Assembly: GCA_018780145.1 (NCBI GenBank)
Contig: JADMKA010000001.1
Location: 1-64,000 of the forward strand
DNA length: 64,000 bases
Direction of reading: 5' to 3'
DNA from: Vitreoscilla sp.
GTDB taxonomy: Bacteria > Pseudomonadota > Gammaproteobacteria > Burkholderiales > Burkholderiaceae_C
A program made the translations under genes and the position numbers. A model generated the notes under the pieces. It made no database searches and was not told the DNA's origin. It saw nothing but the letters and a program-made list of their open reading frames with translations. Positions 33,694-42,166 of this stretch are shown piece after piece (position 1 is the first letter of the stretch; each line of letters begins with the position of its first letter).

Positions 33694-34728
33694 ATGTCCA
33701 ACCCGGCCACCATCACCAAGATCGCCGAGACCGCAGGCGTCAGCACGGCCACGGTGGACCGCGTGCTCAACAACCGCCCTGGCGTGAACCCGGCGACGGT
33801 GCGCAAGGTCCGCGAGGCCATGGCCACGCTCGGCGGGGGCCCGCCGATCCGCGGGCGGCCCCGTTCGACCTCCTCCTACCGCTTCGCCTTCGTCCTGCCG
33901 TCGGCACGGCTGGGCTTCTTTGACCTGGTCGACCGGGTGGTGGCGCAAACCGCCGGCGAATTCCGCCACCAGCACATCACCGAAGTGACGCACCGCCTGC
34001 CGGTGGCCGACGCGAATGCGTTTGCAGCGGAACTCGCCAAGCTGTCCGACCTTGATGGCGTGGCCCTGCTTGCGCCCGACGTGCCGCCTGTGAAACTGGC
34101 GATCAATGAACTCGTCCGTGCCGGTGTGCATGTGGTGACGCTGTTCTCCGACGTGCCTGGGTCGATGCGAGAAACAGCCATCGGCGCCGACAACCGGGCT
34201 GCCGGTCGGACGGCCGGCTTGCTGCTGGGCCGTTCGCTGCCGCGCGACGCTCCGGCACGGTGCGCACTCGTTTCGCCAGCCACGCGCTTCGCTGCCGAGA
34301 TCGACCGGCGTATCGGCTTCCAGCAGGTGCTCGAGGAGCGCTTTCCGAACGCAACACCACTGCGCCTGTTTGAATTGCCGGAGTCCGAGGACGAGGCCTA
34401 CGACTATGCGCGCACGTCCCTGTCCCCCGATGCCACCGGTGGGCGCCTGGCCGGGCTGTACAACGTCGGCCCGTGCAACTTCGGTGTCGCACGGGCGCTC
34501 GCCGAGCACGGCTATGGTCAGGATCTGATCTTTGTCGCCCACGACCTGCTGGAGGTGCACCGGTCGATGCTGCTCTCCGGCACGATCAGTTATCTGCTCC
34601 ACCAGGACGTGCAGTACGCCGTCACCGCCGCCAGCCGAGTCCTGCGGGCGCTGTGTGACGGGGTTCGGGGCGCATTGGCGATCAGCAACCCCCGATTCGA
34701 GATCCTCACGGTCGAAAATCTTGCGTGA
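33694..34728 (+). CDS. LacI-family transcriptional regulator of the polyol cluster
   Basis: This 344-residue regulator has an N-terminal LacI helix-turn-helix (ITKIAETAGVSTATVDRVLNNRPGVNPATVRKV) with a hinge helix, then a periplasmic-binding-like effector domain (FAFVLPSARLGFFDLVDRVVAQ; SGTISYLLHQDVQYAVTAA). The ATG at 33694 is preferred to a TTG 24 bases earlier. It is divergent from the ABC operon and 48 bases upstream of the second dhaK. It most likely represses both until the substrate or a phosphorylated product binds. Glycerol operons of rhizobia usually have a DeoR-type GlpR, so the LacI regulator is a difference. Confidence 0.93.
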   Translation: MSNPATITKIAETAGVSTATVDRVLNNRPGVNPATVRKVREAMATLGGGPPIRGRPRSTSSYRFAFVLPSARLGFFDLVDRVVAQTAGEFRHQHITEVTHRLPVADANAFAAELAKLSDLDGVALLAPDVPPVKLAINELVRAGVHVVTLFSDVPGSMRETAIGADNRAAGRTAGLLLGRSLPRDAPARCALVSPATRFAAEIDRRIGFQQVLEERFPNATPLRLFELPESEDEAYDYARTSLSPDATGGRLAGLYNVGPCNFGVARALAEHGYGQDLIFVAHDLLEVHRSMLLSGTISYLLHQDVQYAVTAASRVLRALCDGVRGALAISNPRFEILTVENLA

Positions 34729-34776
34729 CAGGCTCGCCGCCGCGCACCACAATGGATCAGTGGATGGATCACAGAG

Positions 34777-35760
34777 ATGAAGAAGTTCGTCAACTCGGTC
34801 GACGACCTTGTTAAGGACAGCGTGGCCGGACTGGTCATGGCACACCCGGATCTGCTTGCGCTGAATGAAACCCCGTTGTTCGTTCATCGGATTTCTCCCA
34901 AGCAGGGGCGCGTCGCGCTGATCTCAGGTGGCGGTTCGGGGCACGAGCCCCTCCACACCGGCTATGTCGGCCCGGGCATGCTGGACGCCGCCTGCCCTGG
35001 GCAGATTTTCACCGCCCCCACGCCAGACCAGATCGTTGCCGCGGCGCAGCGGGTGGATACCGGCCACGGGGTGCTGATGGTCGTGAAGAATTATGGCGGC
35101 GACTGCGCGAGCTTCCAGGTCGCCACCGAAATGCTCGAACTCGAGTGCGCCACGGTGCTGGTCGACGACGACGTTGCAGTAGAGCACTCCACCCACTCCA
35201 CGGGCCGCCGCGGCGTGGCAGGCACCCTGGTGGTCGAGAAGATGGTCGGCGCGGCGGCCGAGGCGGGCGCCGACCTGTACGAATGCAAGACCTTGGCCGG
35301 CCGGGTCAACGCGAACACGGCTTCGATGGGCGTTGCGCTGTCCAGCTGCATCGTGCCACAGGCGGATGCTCCGACCTTTGAGATCGCACACTGTGAGATG
35401 GAGGTCGGCGTCGGCATCCACGGCGAGCCCGGTCGCTACCGTCAGGCGATGTTGCCGGCGGACGAGATCGTCGAGCTGCTGCTGGAACCGGTGCTGAAAG
35501 ACCTGGCTCTGGCTGCGGGCCGTTCGGTGCTGCTGCATGTCAACGGCTTTGGCGGCACGCCTCTGATCGAACTTCACCTGCTCAACAGGATCGCCACCCT
35601 CCAGCTCCGCGCCAAGGGCCTGCATGTCAAGCGCTGGCTGGTGGGCAACCACACGACGTCGCTCGAGATGGCTGGCGCCTCCCTGACGCTCACGGCCTTG
35701 GACGACGAACTCACGGCGCTCTGGGACGCGCCGGTGACGACACCGTCACTGCGCTGGTGA
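34777..35760 (+). CDS. Second DhaK paralogue
   Basis: This 327-residue protein equals the operon DhaK in length. It keeps the residues needed for covalent ketose binding: H56 in [11 protein letters not shown]109 in VKNYGGD and H215 in GVGIHGEPG. No second DhaL is present; it would have to use the one at 26896-27546 or act without phosphorylation. In Lactococcus the DhaK paralogue DhaQ is a co-regulator that senses dihydroxyacetone. A sensing role next to the LacI gene is therefore possible, as is a kinase subunit for a second ketose. Its last 15 bases overlap the convergent chemoreceptor gene. Confidence 0.93.
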   Translation: MKKFVNSVDDLVKDSVAGLVMAHPDLLALNETPLFVHRISPKQGRVALISGGGSGHEPLHTGYVGPGMLDAACPGQIFTAPTPDQIVAAAQRVDTGHGVLMVVKNYGGDCASFQVATEMLELECATVLVDDDVAVEHSTHSTGRRGVAGTLVVEKMVGAAAEAGADLYECKTLAGRVNANTASMGVALSSCIVPQADAPTFEIAHCEMEVGVGIHGEPGRYRQAMLPADEIVELLLEPVLKDLALAAGRSVLLHVNGFGGTPLIELHLLNRIATLQLRAKGLHVKRWLVGNHTTSLEMAGASLTLTALDDELTALWDAPVTTPSLRW

Positions 35761-37704
35761 GGCCGCCTCCAACCTGAACTGTGCAATCGCCTGGACCAGC
35801 GTCCCGGCCTGCCCTTTCAGACTGTCGGCCGCCGCTGCGGACTGCTCGACAAGTGCCGCATTCTGCTGGGTCATGTGTTCCAGGTTGGTGACCGCCTGGT
35901 TGATATGCCCGAGACCATCGGATTGCTCCCGGGTGCTGACCGTGATGGTCCCCAGAGTGTCGTTGACGTTGCGTACGCCAGCCAGGATCTCCACCATCCG
36001 GGCGCTCGCTGCGTCGGCCAACTGCGAACCGGCCGCCACCTCGGCCGTGCTGCTGGCGATCAGTTCCTTGATTTCACGTGCCGCGGCGGCGGAGCGCTGC
36101 GCCAGGGCGCGCACCTCCCCCGCGACGACGGCAAAGCCTCGACCACTGTCGCCGGCCCTGGCGGCCTCGACCGCCGCGTTCAAGGCCAGGATGTTGGTCT
36201 GAAAGGCGATGCCGTCGATCACCCCGGTGATTTCGGCGATGCGCTGGCTGCTGTTCGAAATGCTCTCCATCTTCAGCACCACGTCGCGCATGGCGGCACC
36301 ACCACGTTCGGCGGCCTCGGAGGTGCCGCGTGCCAAGCCATCGGCCGTGCGCGTGGCCTCGGCGGCCTGCCGCACGCTCCCGTAAACCTGATTCATCTCT
36401 GCCGTGGTCTGCTGCAGGCGAGCCGCGGTTTCCTCCGTGCGCCGGCTGAGATCCAGGTTGCCGCCGGCAATCTCGGCTGACGCCAGGGAGATGGCATCCG
36501 CCGATGTGCGCACCGCGCCCAGCATCTCGACGAAGCGAAGCCGCAGGCGCTCGACGCAGGCCATCATGCTGCCGATCTCGTCGGCCCGCCCTGTCGACAC
36601 CGGAATCGACAGGTCGCCATCGGCCACCCTGTCGAGCGACTGCGTCAGCATCCGCAGAGGGTCACCCACCCAACGCCGAATCAGCAGGAACAGCCCTGCG
36701 CACAAGGCCAGCGCGGCCACGCCGAACATCGCCAGGAACGGGACCAGCGTGGCCCATTGCTGCTGCATGGCCTCACCGCCGGAGACTTCGCCGACGACGA
36801 TCCATCCGGTGCCCGCGCTGGGGCGGGCCACTGAAAAGCGGTCCGTCGCGGAGGGGCTCAAGACCGGGCCGATGCCGCCCACTTCGATCCCGGGCTTGCT
36901 GCCCTGCAACGCGGCCAGCAACGCGGGTGCAGCGTTGGAAACCTCGGCCAGGGTGCGGCCGCGCAGCGTGGGCGGCAACATCAGCGTCGCCTGCTGTGCG
37001 TCGCCACCGCGAGGGTCCAGGACATACACCCCGCCGCTGTCGAAGAAGCGGATGTCTGCCACCATCTTTTCGAGCGACCGGTCGAAATCGCCCAGGTCGA
37101 ACGCCACGAAGAGCGCGCCCACCACCTGTTCCTGCAGGTCGCGCACCGGCTGCATTCGGGTGATGAACGTGCGCCCATACAGGCTCGCCCGCCCCATGTA
37201 GGCCTTGTTGCCGAGCAGTGCAGCATAGGCCGGGTGGTTGGCATCGACCAGCATTCCCATGGCCCGCTCGCCCTTGTCGTTCTTCAGCGAGGTGCTCGCC
37301 GTCACGAACGCCTTGCCGCGCCGCATCAATACCGCAGCGGCACCGCCGGTGAACTCGGTGAACTTGTCGCAGGGGTTGTGGTACTCGTTCAGGGCAATGC
37401 CGAGTTGCGTGATGCGCCCGCTGGCTTCATCGAGCACGAAGGTCTTGCCGAACTGGTCGCCGAACACCTTGAAGAACCGTTCGACAAGCAACTTGGCAGT
37501 CTGGTCGTAGGCATCCATGGCCTGAGCGACAGCCTCGACCTTGGCGTCAACCCACGAGACCGTGCGCTCCTGTGCGCGCTGGCCAAGCATGACGGTCATG
37601 ACGGCGCAGATCGCGGCCAGGATGGCCAGCAGCAAAGCGCCGCCAATCAAGGTGATCCGGCGCGCGACCGTGCTGGTGGGTGGGTTGATCGGGTTCGGAT
37701 TCAT
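35746..37704 (-). CDS. Methyl-accepting chemotaxis protein with Cache sensor
   Basis: This 652-residue chemoreceptor has a transmembrane helix at about 16-40, a large periplasmic domain to about 310 resembling the Cache_3-Cache_2 fusion, a second helix at about 320-345, a HAMP segment and a cytoplasmic signalling domain. The hairpin tip is [19 protein letters not shown]. The C terminus (RLEAASPAQ) has no CheR-binding pentapeptide. AGGAG lies before the ATG at 37704. Its location between the DhaK/LacI genes and the porin suggests that it steers cells towards the substrate of this cluster. Confidence 0.94.
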   Translation of the reverse strand: MNPNPINPPTSTVARRITLIGGALLLAILAAICAVMTVMLGQRAQERTVSWVDAKVEAVAQAMDAYDQTAKLLVERFFKVFGDQFGKTFVLDEASGRITQLGIALNEYHNPCDKFTEFTGGAAAVLMRRGKAFVTASTSLKNDKGERAMGMLVDANHPAYAALLGNKAYMGRASLYGRTFITRMQPVRDLQEQVVGALFVAFDLGDFDRSLEKMVADIRFFDSGGVYVLDPRGGDAQQATLMLPPTLRGRTLAEVSNAAPALLAALQGSKPGIEVGGIGPVLSPSATDRFSVARPSAGTGWIVVGEVSGGEAMQQQWATLVPFLAMFGVAALALCAGLFLLIRRWVGDPLRMLTQSLDRVADGDLSIPVSTGRADEIGSMMACVERLRLRFVEMLGAVRTSADAISLASAEIAGGNLDLSRRTEETAARLQQTTAEMNQVYGSVRQAAEATRTADGLARGTSEAAERGGAAMRDVVLKMESISNSSQRIAEITGVIDGIAFQTNILALNAAVEAARAGDSGRGFAVVAGEVRALAQRSAAAAREIKELIASSTAEVAAGSQLADAASARMVEILAGVRNVNDTLGTITVSTREQSDGLGHINQAVTNLEHMTQQNAALVEQSAAAADSLKGQAGTLVQAIAQFRLEAASPAQ

Positions 37705-37805
37705 CGGTGTCTCCTGTTGCGTGACTGCGACACAAGACCCAGTGCCCCGGCCGCCATGACCTCACCTATCGGTCTGATGTTATTTTTCTTTAGTTGATGT
37801 GTCTC

Positions 37806-37836
37806 GATTGATTTATTATGTGGACGCTGCGATAAC
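37806..37836 (+). promoter_or_regulatory. Candidate porin promoter overlapping the shared AT-rich motif
   Basis: TTGATT (37808-37813) and GATAAC (37831-37836) are 17 bases apart, each matching the sigma-70 consensus at four of six positions. The -35 box is embedded in GATTGATTTATTA (37806-37818). This contains exact 10-base matches to both minus-strand motifs in the control region of the polyol operon. Confidence 0.5.
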
Positions 37837-37914
37837 ACATTGACAGGAATGAGTCTCAAGCATCATTCCTTCCGATGGCAGCTGTACGCAACCCAATCAT
37901 TTCGGAGACGTTTG

Positions 37915-38874
37915 ATGAAGAAGCATGTGATGGTGGGACTGGCCGCATGGGCCTGCTCGGCAGGTGCCGTGTGGGCCCAGTCGTCGGTGACGGTCTTTGG
38001 ATTCATCGAGGCCCAGGTGGGCCGGCAGACAGGAGAAGCGGAGAACGCGAAGGTGTTCGACATGGGCGGCAGCCGCCTCGGCTTCAAGGGAACTGAAGAT
38101 CTGGGCGACGGCCTGAAAGCGTCGTTCTACCTGGAGCACCGGTTGAACCCGGACACCGGCACCGTCGGCGGTGGCGACACTTTCTGGAAGGGTGGTTCCT
38201 GGGTCGGCCTGAGCAGCGACACGCTGGGTTCGGTGAAGATCGGCCGCTGGTGGTCACAGGCCTTCCTGAAGTCCCAGTACGCCGCCGACCCGTTCGGCAT
38301 GGGCACCCTCGGCGAGGGCACCTACGGGTCCGTGGGCTGCGGCCCGAACTTCTCCGGCGGCTGCCTGGGTGCGTTCTGGCTCAACAACTCCGTCAGCTAC
38401 GAGAACTCGATCGGCGGCTTCAGCTTCGGCGCCCAGGTGGCCGAGGCGGTGGGCGGCGGCGAGCGCCCGGCCAACCTCGGCCTGAGCTACGCTTCGGGCC
38501 CGCTGTACCTCGGCGCCGGCTACGAAGTTTCGAATGACGGCAGCCAGGATTCCAACTGGGCGTCCGTGGCGGCCAACTACGACTTCGGCGCCGTCAAGCT
38601 GTATGCCGGCTACGGCTGGGGCCAGACCAGCACGAAGGTCAGCCGCGAGAACCTGCTGGTTGGCTTCAGCGCTCCCGTCGGCAAGGGCGCCATCATCGGC
38701 AGCTACGACATGCAGGATCAGGACGACGTCCGGGTCGAGCAGCTGCTGTCGCTGGGCTACAAGTACAACCTGTCGGCTCGGACCAACGTGTTCGCCGTGG
38801 TCGCCAATGACAGCAAGGCGCCGGCCGGAACGAACAAGTCCGGCTACGCGCTCGGCGTCTTCCACAGCTTCTGA
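37915..38874 (+). CDS. Outer-membrane porin of the beta-proteobacterial type
   Basis: This 319-residue protein has a signal peptide (ending AGAVWAQ) and a mature start SSVTVFGFIEAQVGRQ. It shows alternating beta-strand patterns and a C-terminal phenylalanine (ALGVFHSF), as needed for BAM assembly. Conserved blocks GGSRLGFKGTEDLGDGLKA and SVKIGRWWSQ are typical of Gram-negative porin family 4. It probably forms a trimeric 16-strand pore. GGAGA lies before the ATG at 37915. Its promoter region shares a motif with the polyol operon, so it may admit that substrate. Confidence 0.93.
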   Translation: MKKHVMVGLAAWACSAGAVWAQSSVTVFGFIEAQVGRQTGEAENAKVFDMGGSRLGFKGTEDLGDGLKASFYLEHRLNPDTGTVGGGDTFWKGGSWVGLSSDTLGSVKIGRWWSQAFLKSQYAADPFGMGTLGEGTYGSVGCGPNFSGGCLGAFWLNNSVSYENSIGGFSFGAQVAEAVGGGERPANLGLSYASGPLYLGAGYEVSNDGSQDSNWASVAANYDFGAVKLYAGYGWGQTSTKVSRENLLVGFSAPVGKGAIIGSYDMQDQDDVRVEQLLSLGYKYNLSARTNVFAVVANDSKAPAGTNKSGYALGVFHSF

Positions 38875-38883
38875 TTGGGGAGA

Positions 38884-38924
38884 CGGCGCTGCCCCTGATT
38901 GCCTCGGCAGATTGGGCAGCGCCG
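38884..38924 (+). other. Hairpin downstream of the porin gene
   Basis: CGGCGCTGCCC (38884-38894) pairs with GGGCAGCGCCG (38914-38924), an 11-base perfect stem with a 19-base loop. No T run follows. Its GGCGCTGC strand can also pair with the terminator at 38956-38988. Confidence 0.65.
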
Positions 38925-38955
38925 CGCCGGCTTGGCGGAGGGGCCGGGCCGGCTT

Positions 38956-38988
38956 GGCGCTGCACCACCCAGGTTGCAGCGCCCTTTT
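38956..38988 (+). terminator. Terminator between porin and pyruvate kinase genes
   Basis: GGCGCTGCA (38956-38964) pairs with TGCAGCGCC (38975-38983) around a 10-base loop and is followed by CTTTT (38984-38988). It is 43 bases before the pyk ATG, so it may end the porin message or attenuate pyk. Confidence 0.7.
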
Positions 38989-39030
38989 GGGGCCAGGGGC
39001 CTTGCAGTTCCCTTCCCGAGACCGGACACC

Positions 39031-40446
39031 ATGAATCGCCAACGCAAAGCCAAAGTCGTCGCCACGCTGGGGCCGTCGAGTTCCGACCCCGTCACGATCC
39101 GCGCGCTCTTCGACGCCGGCGCCGATGTGTTCCGACTCAACTTCAGCCACGGTACACATGCCCAACACCGTGAGCGCCTGGACATCATCCGCCAGATCGA
39201 GCGCGAGACCCAGCGGCCGATTGCCGTGCTGCTCGACCTGCAGGGCCCGAAGCTGCGCATCGGCGCCCTGTCGACCGGCCCGGTTCCGTTGGCCGCAGGC
39301 AGCGCGTTCCGTCTCGACCTGAACCCGACACCAGGCGACGGGCAGCGCGCGCCATTGCCGCATCCGGAAATCTTCGCGGCGCTCAAGCCAGGCACCGAAT
39401 TGCTCATCGACGACGGCAAGCTCCGGCTTCGCGTCCAGGACTGCGGCCCAGACTTCGCCGAAACCCTGGTCGTTGTCGGTGGAACCCTGTCGGACCGCAA
39501 GGGCGTCAATGTGCCCTCGGTGCTGCTGCCCATCTCGGCCATGACCCCGAAAGACCACGCCGACCTGACGTTCGGGTTGAGCCTGGGGGTCGATTGGGTC
39601 GCGTTGTCATTCGTCCAACGCCCTGAAGATCTGCATCAGGCCAAGGCGATCGTTCAAGGGCGCGCAGCCGTTCTGGCCAAGCTCGAGAAGCCTGCTGCCA
39701 TCGACTCCCTCGACGCGATCATCGAAGCCGCCGACGCCATCATGGTGGCGCGAGGCGACCTGGGTGTCGAAATGCCTGCCGAACAGGTGCCCCGCATCCA
39801 GAAACGCATCGTCCGGGCCTGCCGTGCAGCGGGCAAGCCGGTTGTTGTGGCCACCCAGATGCTGGAGTCGATGATCACATCGCCCATCCCGACCCGCGCC
39901 GAAGCCTCTGACGTGGCCAACGCGGTCTACGATGGCGCCGACGCGGTGATGCTGTCGGCCGAATCAGCGTCCGGCCAGTACCCTCGCCAAGCGGTCACGG
40001 TGATGGACCGCATCATCACCGAAGTCGAGTCGGACCCGAGCTACCGCAGCGGCCTCGATGCTACCCACGCCCCGCCGCGGGCCGCCATTGCGGACGCCAT
40101 CTGCCTCGGCTTGAGGCAGTCTGCCAGCCTGCTGCCGGTGGCGGCCATGGTCACCTACTCGAGATCGGGCACCACGACCTTGCGGGCAGCGCGGGAGCGC
40201 CCGGTCGTGCCTGTCCTCAGCATGACACCCGAGTTGGGCACGGCGCGGCGCCTGGCGCTGGTCTGGGGCGTTCACTCGGTTCACACGGAGGCCACGGTCG
40301 CCGACGTACCCGACATGGTCGCCCAGGCTTGCGCGATGGCCCGCCGCGAAGGCTTCGCCAGGGAGGGAGACATCGTCGCCATCGCTTCTGGCATGCCCTT
40401 CGGCGTGGCCGGCACCACCAACTTCCTGCACCTTTCCAGGGCCTGA
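39031..40446 (+). CDS. pyk: Pyruvate kinase
   Basis: This 471-residue enzyme makes pyruvate and ATP from phosphoenolpyruvate and ADP, the last step of glycolysis. Hallmarks are KVVATLGPSSSDP, the substrate-binding FRLNFSHGTH, LLDLQGPKLRIG, the active-site KLEKPAAIDSLDAIIEAADAIMVARGDLGVEMP and the C-terminal allosteric domain (TYSRSGTTTLRAARERP). Length and order of domains are normal. Its position beside the dihydroxyacetone kinase/TIM cluster fits a route from triose phosphate to pyruvate. No strong ribosome binding site is visible before the ATG. Confidence 0.97.
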   Translation: MNRQRKAKVVATLGPSSSDPVTIRALFDAGADVFRLNFSHGTHAQHRERLDIIRQIERETQRPIAVLLDLQGPKLRIGALSTGPVPLAAGSAFRLDLNPTPGDGQRAPLPHPEIFAALKPGTELLIDDGKLRLRVQDCGPDFAETLVVVGGTLSDRKGVNVPSVLLPISAMTPKDHADLTFGLSLGVDWVALSFVQRPEDLHQAKAIVQGRAAVLAKLEKPAAIDSLDAIIEAADAIMVARGDLGVEMPAEQVPRIQKRIVRACRAAGKPVVVATQMLESMITSPIPTRAEASDVANAVYDGADAVMLSAESASGQYPRQAVTVMDRIITEVESDPSYRSGLDATHAPPRAAIADAICLGLRQSASLLPVAAMVTYSRSGTTTLRAARERPVVPVLSMTPELGTARRLALVWGVHSVHTEATVADVPDMVAQACAMARREGFAREGDIVAIASGMPFGVAGTTNFLHLSRA

Positions 40447-40496
40447 AACCCCGGTTCGATCGTCGGCGGACTCCAAGGTACGACCGCTGTTGGTGC

Positions 40497-40524
40497 TTGT
40501 CTTTGCACGGCAACGGCGTAGGAT
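40497..40524 (+). promoter_or_regulatory. Candidate promoter of the GYD-domain gene
   Basis: TTGTCT (40497-40502) and TAGGAT (40519-40524) are 16 bases apart, each four of six to consensus. The 252 bases between pyk and the GYD gene hold no other recognisable element; the predicted leader would be about 170 bases. Confidence 0.35.
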
Positions 40525-40698
40525 TTGGCGGCTCACTCGTCAGCGGCATCCTTTGGGGTCCGCCTCGGGCGCCACCTGCGCCGACGGCCCCCAGAGCCAG
40601 CCACTGGCGACGGGCCGGACCATGCCTTGGGAGCCCCATGGTTTCGGAAAGAGGCAACTGGTTCGCGCTCCCTCCACGTTCCAAGAAGGAGGGTGATG

Positions 40699-40992
40699 AT
40701 GATCACCTATATCGGCCTGATGAGCTTCACGGAGAAGGGTGTCCAAAGCGTCAAGGAGACCACCAAGCGCGCCGCTGCGGCCAAGGAGATTGGCCAGCGT
40801 TTCGGCGTGAACATGAAGGACATCTACTGGACCATGGGTCAGCACGACATCGTGTGCGTGCTCGAAGCCCAGGACGAAACCTCCCTGGCCGCATTCGACC
40901 TGGCGATCGCCATGCAGGGCAACATCCGCTCGCAATCCTTGCGCGCGTTCTCCGCGGCAGACATGGAGAAGATCCTCGCCAAGCTCCCGTGA
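40699..40992 (+). CDS. GYD-domain protein
   Basis: This 97-residue protein has the ferredoxin-like GYD domain: MITYIGLMSFTEKGVQSVKETTKRA, then FGVNMKDIYWTMGQHDIVCVLEAQDE and a final FSAADMEKILAKLP. Members are widespread small cytoplasmic proteins without an established function; the fold resembles dimeric alpha-beta barrels. AAGGAGG lies 6 bases before the ATG at 40699; the adjacent ATG at 40696 is only 3 bases from it and less likely. It is convergent with the crotonase gene, 17 bases away. Confidence 0.85.
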   Translation: MITYIGLMSFTEKGVQSVKETTKRAAAAKEIGQRFGVNMKDIYWTMGQHDIVCVLEAQDETSLAAFDLAIAMQGNIRSQSLRAFSAADMEKILAKLP

Positions 40993-41009
40993 ACCGGGCC
41001 GCCCGCCGC

Positions 41010-41804
41010 TCAAGCCGATTGCCAGGCGGGCGGGCGCTTCTCGTTGAAGGCTTGCACGCCTTCCAGCGCCGTGTCATCCATCATGTTGCAGGCCATGGTC
41101 TGGCCTGCGTCGATGTACGCCGCATCAATGCCCGCCTCCAGTTGCCGGTAGAACAGCTCCTTGCCGAGCGCCACCGCCACATGCGGCTTGGCCACGATGC
41201 TGGCGCACAGGCGCTCGACCTCGGCGTCCAGCGCGGCTGGATCGTCCGCGACCCGGTTGACCAGGCCGCGGCGGCGGGCCGCCTCGGCGTCGATGAACTC
41301 GCCGGTGACCAGCATCTCGAAGGCCTCCTTGCGGCCCATGTTGCGCGACAGCGCGACGGCCGGCGTCGAGCAGAACAAGCCCAGGTTGATGCCGCTGACG
41401 GCAAAGCGCGCCTGGCGCACCGCCACCGCCAGGTCGCAGCTGGCCACCAGCTGGCAGCCGGCCGCGGTGGCCACGCCCTGGACCTTCGCGATCACCGGGA
41501 TCGGCAAGCGCTGGATTGCCAGCATCACGCCGGCGCACTGGGCGAACAGCTGCTGGTAGTAAGCCAGCGACGGCGCCGCGCGCATCTCTTTCAGGTCGTG
41601 GCCGGCGCAGAAGGCGCGACCGGAGGCGGCGAGCACCAGGACACGGGCTCTGTCATCTCGGGCCACGGCATCCAGCTCGGTCTTCAGGGCCGCCAGCATC
41701 GCCTCGGACAAGGCGTTGAACGCCTGTGGCCGGTTCAGCGTGACGGTGAGCACGCCGCGCGGGTCGGCATGGGTGAGCAGCAGCGGGTCGTCGGCAGTCA
41801 GCAT
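41010..41804 (-). CDS. Crotonase-family protein of the ECHDC3 type
   Basis: This 264-residue protein has the enoyl-CoA hydratase fold with the CoA-binding loop GRAFCAGHDLKEM. The segment SGINLGLFCSTPAVALSRNMGRKEAFEMLVTGE closely follows the vertebrate ECHDC3 group. The two glutamates used by true hydratases are missing, replaced around SGINLG and LFCSTP. It is unlikely to be a standard hydratase and may act on another acyl-CoA. GGGAG precedes the ATG at 41804. It is divergent from the riboswitch-controlled glycine operon and stands alone. Confidence 0.88.
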   Translation of the reverse strand: MLTADDPLLLTHADPRGVLTVTLNRPQAFNALSEAMLAALKTELDAVARDDRARVLVLAASGRAFCAGHDLKEMRAAPSLAYYQQLFAQCAGVMLAIQRLPIPVIAKVQGVATAAGCQLVASCDLAVAVRQARFAVSGINLGLFCSTPAVALSRNMGRKEAFEMLVTGEFIDAEAARRRGLVNRVADDPAALDAEVERLCASIVAKPHVAVALGKELFYRQLEAGIDAAYIDAGQTMACNMMDDTALEGVQAFNEKRPPAWQSA

Positions 41805-41895
41805 GGGTGGTCTCCCTGGGCGTGGCGCTGACTTTACGCCGCTGATCGGCGTTGCCCCGGGGTGGTGCCCTTCCCGGGCCCTCGGGTACACTGCC

Positions 41896-42108
41896 CGTTG
41901 CTCAGGAGAGAGCCCCACCCGGGGCCGCCGAAGGCGCAGAGGGTCACCCCTCGAACGCTCAGGCAAAAGGACTGGCAAGCGGCTCGCGTCGAGATGCGAG
42001 GCGTTCCTCACTGGAGAGAGGCGGGTCTCGAACCCGCCCACCGAAGGGGCAAGCGGTGCCCGGCCACAGCCGGTGCCGTCAATCTCTCAGGTAAAGCGGA
42101 CAGCGAGG
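41896..42108 (+). promoter_or_regulatory. Tandem glycine riboswitch of the gcv operon
   Basis: Two glycine aptamers lie in series. Aptamer I (about 41896-41980) has CAGGAGAG, CCGAAGGCGCA and CTCAGGCAAAAGGACTGG. Aptamer II (about 42006-42108) has CTGGAGAG, CCGAAGGGGCAA and CTCTCAGGTAAAGCGGACAG. The P1 stem of aptamer II pairs CCTCACT (42006-42012) with AGCGAGG (42102-42108). A -10-like TACACT at 41887-41892 would start transcription at the first stem. Glycine binding normally switches the downstream glycine cleavage genes on. Confidence 0.95.
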
Positions 42109-42166
42109 GCAATTTCCAACCGAACCCAAGTTCCCCGGATTGCCCTCGACCGAAGAAAGACAGCCC

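Noticed and set aside
41001-41031. GC-rich inverted repeat GCCCGCC/GGCGGGC between the GYD and crotonase genes
   Set aside because: Only 7 paired bases, inside the crotonase 3' end and without a T run, so a terminator call is not supported.
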